Source: Ampelomyces quisqualis
Taxonomy: Eukaryota; Ascomycota; Dothideomycetes; Pleosporales; Phaeosphaeriaceae
Direction: 5' to 3'
Assembly: GCA_018398575.1 (NCBI GenBank)
Contig: JAGTXZ010000009.1
Span: 62,001 to 126,000 of the forward strand
Length of the DNA: 64,000 nt
A program made the translations under genes and the position numbers. Positions 45,337 through 56,006 of the stretch are shown one piece after another. Position 1 is the stretch's first letter; the number at the start of each line of letters is the position of its first letter. The notes beneath the pieces were generated by a model, which was not told where the DNA came from, made no database searches, and saw only the letters and a list, made by a program, of their open reading frames with translations.

Positions 45337-45779
45337 GATGCTCTGATTTTTGACAATTGATGTTTGGCTGTTTTGGGACCTGTGGACTGGAGTGGAGTTT
45401 TGTTGGTAGCCTGAGGCTTTATTCATTAGGTAGTGATGGTGGTGACGTTGTTTCGGTGACGTAAATGGATCACCATGGTAGACTACGCTACTGCATTATC
45501 GATGGCTCTATCCAGTTACTAGGGGGACGGACACACAAATCCGGCACTAAGGAGGATTATCTTCACTTCATGTGAGTACATTTTGATGTCTTTCACGAAA
45601 TTCCAAATCCCCATGCGCGATCCGCCATCACTTTGAAATCACTGCACCATGCCTTTTGTGCTTATTTCTACATTTTCAAGTCGCCGCCAATCACTATTCT
45701 GCAATACAATCAAACACACGTGTCTAATAACCGAACTGTGACCCTACACTCAACTACTGACCTACATCAGACAGTTCTC
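45337..45779. other. Intergenic region
   Basis: About 440 bp between two minus-strand genes, with the SDR promoter and the 3' end of the NRPS-like gene. Nothing else recognised. Confidence 0.4.
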
Positions 45780-48700
45780 TCAAACACCCCACCGTTCCTT
45801 CAGCCGATTGACCACCATACGAATGTAAGCTCTATCAGTGACATCTGGAATCACACCCAATGTTGCACTATCCTTACGTGTCTCCTCGGTCACGAACTCC
45901 AACACCCCTTTCTTCCCTGTCGATGCTGTGCGACCATACTTGCTCTCGAACCAATCAAGCAGCTTGATCGGCGGATTCTTTGCGGGATCTTTCTCCGAGT
46001 TTCGAAGCCTCTCCATCCACTGGTCTGTCGGCAGCGCCTCGAAAATCAAGCCAGCGTCTGCCAGTACCGGCAGCATGTCACGCGTCCAATGAAAGCGCTT
46101 CGGGTTGAGGATGTGGTAGACGAGATCGTGACTGCGTGCTCGATTTGGCAGCGAAGACTCTGAGACGTCGCAGACGTCGAGGATGATCCGCGCAGCATAA
46201 TCAACAGGAAGCCAAGACATTTCCTGGAAAGCACAATCAGCCTGTTGTTGCATCATAGCAAGCATTCTAGTAGCTTACCTCGTCCAGGGTTGGTAGGGCT
46301 CCCAAGGTGATTGCAGTCTGCAGCATAAGCGGTATACCCTCTGTTAAGTTCCACTCGCCTGCTTCGCTATCGCCGACTAGTTGGCCTATCCTCAGCACTC
46401 GCGCATTCGCCCCTACATCCTTCGCTGCGTTGTGAACAATGTGTTCGGCGACATACTTGGAACGCGCGTAGCCTGTACCCTGAACGTGTGCGATATCTCG
46501 AACTGGGCCCTCCGGTACCGAGCCAGGCCGGGGAGTGCTCCCCACCGATGAGACTGATGAACAAAAGAAAAACCTTGCTGGTGTGCTTGCAGATGTCGAA
46601 CGACACAAGCTTATGAAGTTGGCAATAGACGCGATATGTTGGTCCTCGAAGCTTTTCACTGACACATTAAAATTAACTGCCCACGCGCTGTGGATGACCA
46701 AGGTCACGCTGGACCTCAGTTGTTCGAACCTAGCAGCAGGACTAACTCCGAAGTGCGGCTTTCCTAGGTCCGCCGGCACTGCCATAATTTTGCGTATTTG
46801 ATCGAGTGAGAGTTCTAGGCCTCGCGAAGATAGGCTCGTCAAGGTCCGCTGGAGGGCATTGTGGTCCGATGCGGCTCTAACGAGACACCATACTCTGGTC
46901 ACAGTGGACATTTGGACCAGCTGCGCAAGTACATGGGCACCCAGCCCACCAGTCACACCTGTTAATACCTGTCAAGAGATTAGTACGTGTTTTTATCACC
47001 AGACTCTGAGAAACCAAGGATATGGAAGAACATACAACAACTTCCTGGTGTGGCTTCGCAGCACCGTCGATCACTGGAAAATTTGAGTATCGTGATATCA
47101 GGTCCTTCATGATCGTCGGCTGGTCGTCTACTTCGTAGTAGCCATTGCGTAAGCTGTCAAGATGCTGAGCTAATGCTTCAACATTGCCCGTTTCGTAGAG
47201 TATGTTCTGGCCCACTTCGGACTGCCTTCCACCAAGATCCAGCTCCTTCCTTATTGTGCTCCATATCTTCATGCATTGTAGAGAATCAATACCAAAGGCG
47301 AAGAAGTCGGTTTTGGTCGACGGAAGCCTAGCACCGAGTTGCTCTTCGAATTGCTGAAGAAGGTAGAGCTCAAGATCCGCGCGCGTCAACATCAAAGATC
47401 CTCCCGCATTCGCATCATCTTCAAATTTGGAATACGCGGATTCGATCTCATCCCTATACTTTTCGTAGGCCTGGGCACGAATGAATGTGCCCTTATCAGT
47501 ACGTGCATAGTCGGCATCTGCGGGAAGTATGATGACAAGCTCTTGCGGTATCCGAGAAAAACTTTCAGCTCTCGAGTTAGCATCTGCGATGGCTGGCCAG
47601 ATCTTTTGCAGAAAGTCGGCATCATCCATCTGAGCGGCTTGGTCCGATTTGACGATCAGGAGACCCGGTAAAGTCTTGCCGTCACCAAACACAATGGCTT
47701 CTTTAACATTGCTTTCTTGGCGGATGCGACCCTCTATTGGAATGGGAAGTACTTTTTCTCCGTTCACCAATGTGAGCCGGTCGTCCAGTCTGGACACAAA
47801 CTTCCACCAATTACGGTTCTGCGGGTGTGGAGTGAATAGGTCTTTCGTGCGAAACGAATTGGGTGGATCAGCCGAATTGATGGTGCTCTTTGACCGCAGA
47901 CCGTCAAGCGCAACGCACTCGTGTATTCCAGGCGCAATTTCATCCATGAAAACCCACTCTGCTACCGTTGGAAGAATGCGCAGATAGTTCCAAGCTGTGT
48001 CTCCCGGTGGTCGTACTGATGTCATCAGTCTGCTGGTCTCAGTGCTGTCAAGGGTCAGTGACTGCCTTCTCACAAAGATCGAACCGACTCAAACTCACGC
48101 GCCATAATTTGCCACTATATTCACCCCATTCTTGACAAGTGCATCTCCGAGATCATCTGGACAAGCACTTCCGCCGTACATGACAAGGTCGATACTTGCT
48201 AGGCTACGAATACCTTCCTCTGTTTCTCCGAGGAGCTTCAAAATGTAGGGCACGCAGAACAGCAGGTCTGGTTTGACAGCGTCAATTGTAGCCGTAAGAT
48301 TCTGCTTGGTTAGTGGCAGGGAATAGTTGAAATAATACATGGGCTTCCCAGAGTATATCGATCGGAAGGTTTCGTAGAACCCAAAGCTATGGAAAAGAGG
48401 CTGAGTCATCAGCGCTCTTCTGTCTAGATGTGCCGAGAATGCAGCAATGCAGCTCCTGTTTGTGAGATATATTGGTTTTGGGAGTCCTGTAGAGCCTGAG
48501 GAGTGAATGATGACAATCTGCTTCTTGGATTCGTGTTCGGCGTCATAGGCTCTGGTGAGTGCAGGTGCATCTTTACCACGATACTCCTCGGGTTCCAACA
48601 TGTCATGCGAGACCACATGTCGTTCAGCCTGTACCTCCGCGAGGACAGTATGATAGTGTGATGTTGTCAGAACGGCGTTGCATTGTGCAAGGTCCAAGAG

Positions 48701-49237
48701 ACGGAGGATTGCGGGGCTTGCCAGTCGTGTGGAGAGTAGTAAACTTGCGTAGCCCAATCTGCTGAGACCTAGGAGTGTGATGATGAAGTGCATACTAGAA
48801 TGCGCGAGGATGCCTATGACAGGGGCTTGTTCTAGACGCGGGTCCTAAGGCTTGTCAGTCACACCATACCAGAAGGGCGCCATTGCCCCGACACACCGAA
48901 CACCTGCAGGAAAACACGACTCGTCCACCTTGCATAGCATCCAGGGTCCCATGCGAAGCCAGCAGGGGAACAAGATTTGCAATCGACATACCACTGGTTG
49001 CAGTCCTCTTTGTTGCAGGGCGGCCGCCGCGGCATCGACGAATCTGTCAATCGCTAGAGCAGAGTGCTCTTCGTAGTCTATCAGGCCTTCTCGTGGGTAG
49101 CAAAGTAACGGCGCATCTTGTAGCTCCGAGGCACGACGCCTGATCAGAGCGTCGATAGTATAGATTTCGTCTTTGTTGGGAGCAAAGACATTTTTCCCGG
49201 TTTGTGGCTGCAATGTTATGGTCGTCGTATGTGACAT
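45780..49237 (-). CDS. NRPS-like enzyme: adenylation, thiolation, thioester reductase
   Basis: Five exons (49237-48992, 48844-48099, 48044-47036, 46968-46279, 46223-45780) give 1044 residues. The adenylation domain shows A3 IIHSSGSTGLPKPIYLTN (193-210), A5 YGATETS (329-335) and A10 Lys515 (TDKGTFIR). The carrier domain has FGIDSLQ with Ser585 for the phosphopantetheine arm. The reductase domain has TGVTGGLGAHV (670 on) and YARSK (Tyr834, Lys838). Such enzymes activate a carboxylic acid, hold it as a thioester and release it as aldehyde or alcohol. There is no condensation domain, so it does not build peptides. The first intron (147 nt) is the largest. The substrate cannot be read from sequence. 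Confidence 0.92.
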
Positions 49238-49877
49238 GGCTACAATGTTTCGTGAATAGTAACAAGTAGAGGTGAGGGAGTACCTGGACTCATGAACAAA
49301 GCTTCTTTATCATGGCATGTCGATGATGGCGGATGTTCGTTGAAGCTCTGCGCGGATATGTTTCCTGAGGTACCCCGGATTTCGTTTCCGAAAGTCGGAT
49401 GTCAGCCGGATTGTCGGGGTTTTTGTTGAAATCTACCACCAATACTTTGACTTCGATACGACTAGGAAGACATATCCAGGGAAGAGATTCTGGGCGGACA
49501 TTAGACATGTGACGCCTGTCCCTATTGACAATTGGCTTAAAGTCATGTTCAGACGAGGTCGGATGCATCCGACGATCATTTACCCACCAAGAGCTCTTAT
49601 CTCCTTCCCTACAAGCTCCGCAAGGGTCGTCCCCACGGGGTCGTTTCCCCGCAATGCAATCATTCAAAGTGGGATCTGGCGCTTCCCGCACTGGCCGTGC
49701 GAGCCGTATACGCCGCCCACGAAGATCTCTAGGCCTGCGACCCCGCGATTCTCTGACCGAGACTTCCCACGAATAGTGATGGAGGTCAATACTGATCGAA
49801 GGGACATAAAGGTTCATGTGAGCATAGAGACATGTGCAAGACAATAACCGCGTCGGAAGCCAATTCAAACCTCAACT
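49238..49877. promoter_or_regulatory. Shared divergent promoter, NRPS-like enzyme / MFS transporter
   Basis: This 640-bp space drives both genes. Two paired zinc-cluster-type half sites lie close together: CCG-N5-CGG at 49388-49398 and CCG-N6-CGG at 49406-49417. That spacing is what Zn2Cys6 pathway regulators bind, although none is encoded in this window. Co-regulation of the two genes is inferred. Confidence 0.45.
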
Positions 49878-51794
49878 ATGAACACCCAAGGCCGATTAGA
49901 CAGCGTGAAGAGATCTGCAGAACTCGTGGAGCGAGTCAGCATTGGAGATGAGCCTCTCAAAACGCATCCTGGAGTTGAGCTGGACAAGTTTGGAGCTGCG
50001 CCAAAGACTGATCCTGCTGAAATCGCGCTGGTGAAGAAGATTGACCTTTACATGCTTCCAATTTTATGGCTCATGTGGTACGTTGAGACCGCCAAAGCTT
50101 GGCGCATCAGTCAAGAGTTGGCACTCCGTCTCGAAACATACGCTGACTTATTCGCGTAGTAAGCTTGCACCATGATCGACTTTGAGTGCGCGCCAAAGTT
50201 AGCAATTGGCTAATTTGTACCGTGGCAGACTTCCTCAATTTTCTGGACCGGAATGCAATCGTTAATGGCAAATTGAACGGGCTTGACAAAGATTTGAATC
50301 TCAAAGGCACCGAGTACAATACCTGCGTGAGCATTTTCTTCGTTGGGTAAGTTAATCGAGGTTGAGAAACACGAGTATAAACATTACACTTATCAGCAGC
50401 TGACTGCTCCAGGTATCTGCTCGGCCAAGTTCCCTCAAACCTGCTACTCACTCGAGTGAAGCCAGCCATCTACATGAGCGGATGGATGATGGCATGGGCC
50501 ATCGTGTCGACCTGCATGGCGTTTGTCCAGAATTACCAAGGCATGATTGCTACCAGATTTCTTCTAGGTGTAGTTGAGGCGCCCTTCTATCCTGGAGGTA
50601 TTTACATGATCAGCATCTTCTACAAGCGCAAAGAAACTGCCGCTAGAATGTCTATATTTTACACTGGAAACCTACTTGCAAGCTCTTTCTCTGGCCTGAT
50701 TGCAGCTGGCGTATTTGCGGGGCTTGATGGTGCAAAAGGGTTGGAAGGATGGCGATGGTAGGAACACCCTGAAAGCCGAACTGCTCGGCACATAAACTGA
50801 CATGATCGTCAAACTCTAGGCTCTTCCTTATTCAAGGGCTCATCACAGGTATGACTGAAAACAGATTTCAAGCCGAGTTTCTGCTGATACGGGATCACAG
50901 TCGCCGCAGCCGTTCTTGCCGCATTTATGCTACCAAACGCCCCCCTCCAAACTAGATGGCTAACGCCAGAGGAACGTCAGCTCGCCCATAACAGGATCGT
51001 CGAAGACACCACTGAGAAGCAAGAAAAAGTCAGTACTTTGAAGGGGTTGGGTGCGGCGTGCAGCGACTATCGCACGTGGATCTTTGCACTTATGCAGAAC
51101 ATGCATTTATCTGCCAAGTACGTATTCATGGAACTTTTTAGCTGTTGAATCATTGACTAATTACGTACATCATCTTGTAGTGGCTTCAAGAATTTCCTGC
51201 CCACAGTTGTGAAGACACTTGGATTTTCCACAACAATTACACTCGTTCTTACGTGCCCGCCATACCTGATTGCAGGTGTAATGTCCGTCCTCGTCTCTTG
51301 GTCATCCGGCCGTTTCAATGAGCGGACCTGGCACATAACCGTCTCCAAGGCTATAGCAATAGTTGGCTTCATTGTGGGTACAGCATCGCTCAACATTGGC
51401 GCACGATACTTCGCCATGGTCCTCTTTGTGGGAGCAACATATGGAGTGAACAACAGTACGTACATCCGATCCCCTCTCTATACGGAAAGACACTGGTTTT
51501 GACCACCAAATTGTAGTCAGCCTAGCATGGGCAGCAGGCGTTCTCGGACAGACTGATGAGAAGAAAGCTGCCGCAGTTGCTATTGTCAACACACTTGGCA
51601 ACTTATCCTTTGTGTACACCCCGTACTTGTGGCCAGATAGCGACTCTCCGCGGTTTGGAATGGCTATGTATGCTAGCGTTGGTTTCTCGGCGGGTGTTAT
51701 ACTCTGTGCTTGGATATTGCGACTGGTGCTGCAACGCGACAACCGAAAGATCCGGGCCATGGACAATGAAGCGGTGAATTTCTATGTCTACTAG
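49878..51794 (+). CDS. MFS transporter, Dal5/allantoate-permease (ACS) family
   Basis: Seven exons (49878-50077, 50203-50346, 50413-50757, 50820-50848, 50901-51117, 51181-51455, 51517-51794) give 495 residues with about 12 helices. Family marks are DFLNFLDRNAIVNGKLNGL, IYMSGWMMAWAIVSTCMAF, RFLLGVVEAPFYPGG and DEKKAAAVAIVNTLGN. The family carries organic anions. Junctions 3-7 are textbook. The first is odd: the expected acceptor before FLNFLDRN breaks the frame, and only an earlier acceptor at 50201-50202 keeps it open, adding about ten residues (CNWLICTVAD). The gene is divergent from the NRPS-like gene and may export its product. Confidence 0.82.
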
Positions 51795-53984
51795 TAATCC
51801 AAGAGAGGCCTTATACTGGCAACGAGTTCAGGATGCCTTAGATAGGCGATCAGCTGGTACAACAGGCACGGCATGAAAAGGAACGTAATATCGCCCTGGT
51901 CTTTAATGCGGTTCTCCTATGTGGACAAGAACGGTTAAAAATCATCGCTTCGCTCTTCCATTGCATGATAGGACTGAGCTTGATCTCATCCAATTTGCTT
52001 CAGTCAACGAGTGTCAACATCCCCAACCCGTATCTTCGTAAAATGAATGTCTGCGATAACAACGTAACAGTTCAGTTTGATTCGTGGAAGGCCCACGTTC
52101 AGTTCTCGGAATCAACTCAATACTTGTCCAGAATTCACATGCAGCGCTCGCAGTATCAGACTCTAACGTGGCGATCGTTGCAACAGAAGCTTGCACAGCA
52201 GCGATTGCCTGACAGGTACAACGTCTGCAGTTTGGGCTGGAACAGCCATGGCAAAGCCAGTGGAAGCAGCAAGGAGGGTATAGAGGGAGACCTTCCTAAA
52301 ATAGGGGTTAGTCCAACTTTGTGCGGGAACTCCTTGACATTATACATTGATGCGGTGTAAAATAGTTGTAGCGATGAGCACATAGATTGTTATCGTAGAC
52401 CAGAAAATGAATTATGGTATGCTTTTTATTCTAGCCACGAGTGCTGTCTATATACTTCACGAAGAGCACCAACTGATACCTACTTAGTGATAGCTTCTTG
52501 ACTATGCCGAAAAAACCACTATGCTCAAGCTCGCCCAGATTCCTATGCAGTTCGGAAATGCAAGGCTCAAAACAAGATGTAGTATTCATTCTTCGGAAAA
52601 GAATTGACCATAAAGTGGGACTGGGTGCTTAACAGTCTTGACACGTACGATATACGATGTAATGTCTAAATATAGGCATTCGATGTTGCGAGGAGCCGAT
52701 AAAGTATGCTACTAAACTTGAGCCCATCGTGCTACGAGTGTGTTGCACTAACACGCAGATCGATCGACCAAAGCGGTGCCTCGCAGAAGAGTCTCCATAG
52801 TCTCATAGAGCGTAGAACCTGATACCCAAGACGGCTATATATACTAGGAAGTTCAGACTATTGAAATGAGTCATTAAGTCCTCCTAGACATGGTCGAAAA
52901 ATAAAGTTTATATTATTAGAAGAGCATGCTACTAATAGCGTGTACTAAAAAGTTGGGCCAAAGGCCGCTTCCCTTACCTAGAAAAGTTATACGAATGGAC
53001 GAAAATGTGGGTTGATATCCTGTGTCCGCTCTGTTCATAGTCGCCTATCCTGGCAGTGGGTGCGCTACTATAGATGGTGTTAATGCCTGAAGCCAAGTAC
53101 CCCAGCAATCCAGTAAACAGAGTCCTGGTTTTGCAACTGTTCCACATAGCTATCAAATGTCTGTTCGCCTGCCTCGGCTGCGGACAGATTAAAACCTTAC
53201 TCAAACGAGTTTATAAAAGCTTGTAGTACGCGTTCTTGTTGGTCGTGCATAGTCTAAAAATGCAAGCGTCTAAGAATGTCGGCCTCGATGAATCTTTCAC
53301 ATTGATCTTCGGAAAGTCGGATGAACAGAGATGCAAAATCCTCAACGTTGCTGTGGTTTTTCGAGTTCTGCTTGCCAATTTTTGTACCCTTTCACTGTCA
53401 AAAGCAGCAACTGGATAATCTCTTTGGCAGAAACGGTGGTATTTTCTTCGGTTTGGTCAATTTTATGCCTTAGCATCTGGTAATTAGCAGCTAGCAAAAA
53501 CACTAAGAGAGCTACTTTACCTCACGATGAATAGCAATAGGGTCGTGCTTTGGGTTCGATATCGACCCATCCTAGTGCACAGCTGTTTGATCTCATTTCG
53601 CGACTCTTGGACAAGACGTCACCAGCAAAGCTGATGAATTGTAACGTGGCTGGTGCTACTCTAAGGGCTGAAACCGGACCCCTATTGCTTAGACGCATAG
53701 ATTATTAATGGCCCGGGTACCAACAGTACACGTGCAGGCCCCAAGTAGATGACGCGCTGTAGTATCTCTAAATTGTTGGATATTGTTTAGGGAACGGTCT
53801 GATGAGGCTGATGATGAAAACACGATTGGGGGCTGAAATTGCGCATCGTGTGACCTGTTGCTAGATCATGCATACCTCTAACTTGCTTCGGCGGCTTAGA
53901 TGCACCCACAAGCTGCACCTCCTTGATTTGCGATGCCCTCCTAAGGCATGGTTTGGTGAAAATGTACTCCGTATGGAGGCGCAT
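51795..53984. other. Gene-free, relatively A+T-rich region
   Basis: About 2.2 kb with only short frames on both strands; 51965-52360 (+) is the longest and has no family likeness. The tract is richer in A+T than its neighbours, which fits old intergenic or decayed transposon sequence, but I find no terminal repeats or transposase. Confidence 0.4.
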
Positions 53985-54730
53985 TCATTCCACAACAGCA
54001 AGCAAGAAACCATCATAATTCTTGTCCCCAACAGTCTGCACCACAATCCCGTCCAACCTTTCATCCTTCCCAATATTCTCCACAACCCTCCTTGCACCTG
54101 CTATCCGAGGATCTGCCACATCATTTGCCAATAGCCCCTTCCTGACCACATTGTCCACGATAATGCAAGCGCCGGACTCGCACATAGTTCCAAGTATTCT
54201 CCTTGTCCGCGTCAATGAAGACGAATTGAAAATTATCACGCGTCCCGCTCTTGACTTCTTCTGCGAGTTGTGGTAGCACTTCAATACCAGGCCCAAGTCG
54301 AACGTCGACGCGCCCTGCGACACCAGCGTTCTTGATGTTTGCTCGCGCGACGTCCGCATGATGCGCGTCGACTTTGACGCGGTAGTTACTTCAACATCTG
54401 GCGCAGCGTTGGCGAGCCAGATAGTCGAGTAACCGCCCAATGTTCCGACTTCGAGGATGTTCTTTGCACGCACCAAGCGTGCTTGGAGTTGTAGGTATTT
54501 GCCCTGAGACGGGGAAACGGCTATGTCGGGTAGCCCTTCTTTTTCTGACGTGGAGAGGGCGTGGTCAAGGACGGAAGCGGATGGGTTGCTGGCGGATGAG
54601 TGGAGATGGGAGAAGGGGTATTCGTCGACGGCGGTCCAGCGGGGGTCGCGTTCGTAGGATTGACCTGGTCGGGAAATATTGGAGTCGGTTGATAAGAAGC
54701 CTAGTCGGCCGTGAAGGTATATTTGCTGGT
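53985..54730 (-). pseudogene. Broken class I SAM-dependent O-methyltransferase
   Basis: The catechol-OMT-like protein can be followed in order across three frames. It begins SYERDPRWTAVDEYPFSHLH, then AKNILEVGTLGGYSTIWLAN (SAM motif I). A frameshift near 54381 changes to VDAHHADVARANIKNAG, then FQFVFIDADKENTWNYV. A small deletion near 54186 removes about six or seven residues and shifts frame again to CESGACIIVDNVVRKG and QTVGDKNYDGFLLAVVE with stop. No ATG is in frame upstream of the first piece. The gene lies near the NRPS-like/MFS pair and may once have belonged with it. Confidence 0.8.
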
Positions 54731-54777
54731 GTCAATGAAGCTTGAGGCTTCATGCTAATGTTAATTGCTTGATCATA

Positions 54778-54946
54778 TCACTGGGGTACAAATGCGGTGT
54801 TAAATACCCAGCGCGGTGTTAATATACACCGCAGTATCGTGTAAATTCACTCTTTAACACCGCACGTAGGGGATATTTACAAGGCTGCGGGGTTTTTTTA
54901 CACGATTCCACGCGGGGTATTTAACACCGCGTTTGTACCGCAGTGA
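54778..54946. mobile_element. 169-bp MITE with 39-bp terminal inverted repeats
   Basis: The ends are inverted copies: the left starts TCACTGGGGTACAAATGCGG and the right, read inward, TCACTGCGGTACAAACGCGG. The match continues for 39 bp with four mismatches. A TA dinucleotide flanks both sides (54776-54777, 54947-54948), the target duplication of Tc1/mariner-type elements. An inner inverted pair (ATCGTGTAAA / TTTACACGAT) makes most of the element self-complementary. It has no coding capacity and would need a transposase from elsewhere. Confidence 0.92.
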
Positions 54947-56006
54947 TACGGGAATGACACGCCATTTAAAGTCAGCCCCACTTGCAGCTACGTTCGATCA
55001 CATCATACCATATGCCTCTCGTGACTTGAGACAACGACGAGACGTGACGTGGCGTGCTCTCGGTCAACAGGGAAAGCCGGACATGGAGCCTGTGCGCTGG
55101 AGGTTTTATCTCACAATCCATTTGTACCACAACAGAAGCGTTTCAAGAGAGTCTAAAAACATGGAAAGATGTATTACCAGTATGTAATTCAGAACAATTT
55201 TGGTTTTACACAGTTCTAATAAAAGTTATAGGATTGTCGAAGTCTTGCTCAAAATGGTGTGGAAGCGACTCATCTACATATTTCCGGCTTTCCCTGTTTA
55301 CAGATAGGCTTTTAATATATAGTTTTGTCTACAGTTATAATACAATACAGAATATACAAGCTCCTAAATCTTAGATACAACAGCTTGTATCTAAAGCTGC
55401 GCACAGACTATCTTTCGCTGCTGCGTTTCTTCTGATTTTGTAACCTTGCTACTAGGCTCTAGCTACTATATACTGCTGCATCAATTCTATAATGCGTTTT
55501 GTAGTTATTTCGCAGCAGATAAAGTAGAAAAAAGTTAAGTCAAAGAGAGAGATATAAGCAGATGACTAACAGACAATATACTTTATTACATAGGGTGATC
55601 AGACTAATTATTTCTTCTCTTTGCAGTTAGCGTTACAGTACTGTAAACAGTATCAAATTACAGTGTAGTATGTGTTCTGATACAATACGGAATATACAAG
55701 TTTTTTGGGCTCGCTTGCGGTATCGACCCATCTCTAACCATGAGGCGTGCAAGTACGACGCTCGGCGCCGCGACAACACTAGCCAGCTCGGACTTTTGAA
55801 GATGTTTACACATCACATATGTACAGTTGACTCCAAACCATTGCAAGAATGTCACTTTAGAATCAGCATCTATTCGTAAGATTCGTAATATTTATATATA
55901 CAAGAACATAACCTCGTCAATCTCCCCCACAACCTCTGAGCACAGGCGTAAACTAAAAAGTAGGCTGTACAGAGTCGAAAAACAAAACACTGTCGAGCAT
56001 AGCGCT
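54947..56006. other. Gene-free, A+T-rich region
   Basis: No gene recognised. A direct repeat of about 20 bp (ATACAATACAGAATATACAAG and a one-base variant) occurs near 55340 and 55680. A hairpin (AGATACAA, four bases, TTGTATCT) lies at 55373-55392. These may be remnants of transposons but are too short to classify. Confidence 0.4.

Noticed and set aside
51795..53984. Transposon remnant altered by repeat-induced point mutation
   Set aside because: The tract is A+T-rich, but no transposase frame, terminal repeats or clear CA-to-TA pattern could be shown by eye.
55335..55700. Solo LTR or short LTR element flanked by the repeated ATACAATACAGAATATACAAG-like motif
   Set aside because: Only about 20 bp is shared and there are no LTR-type ends or target duplications.
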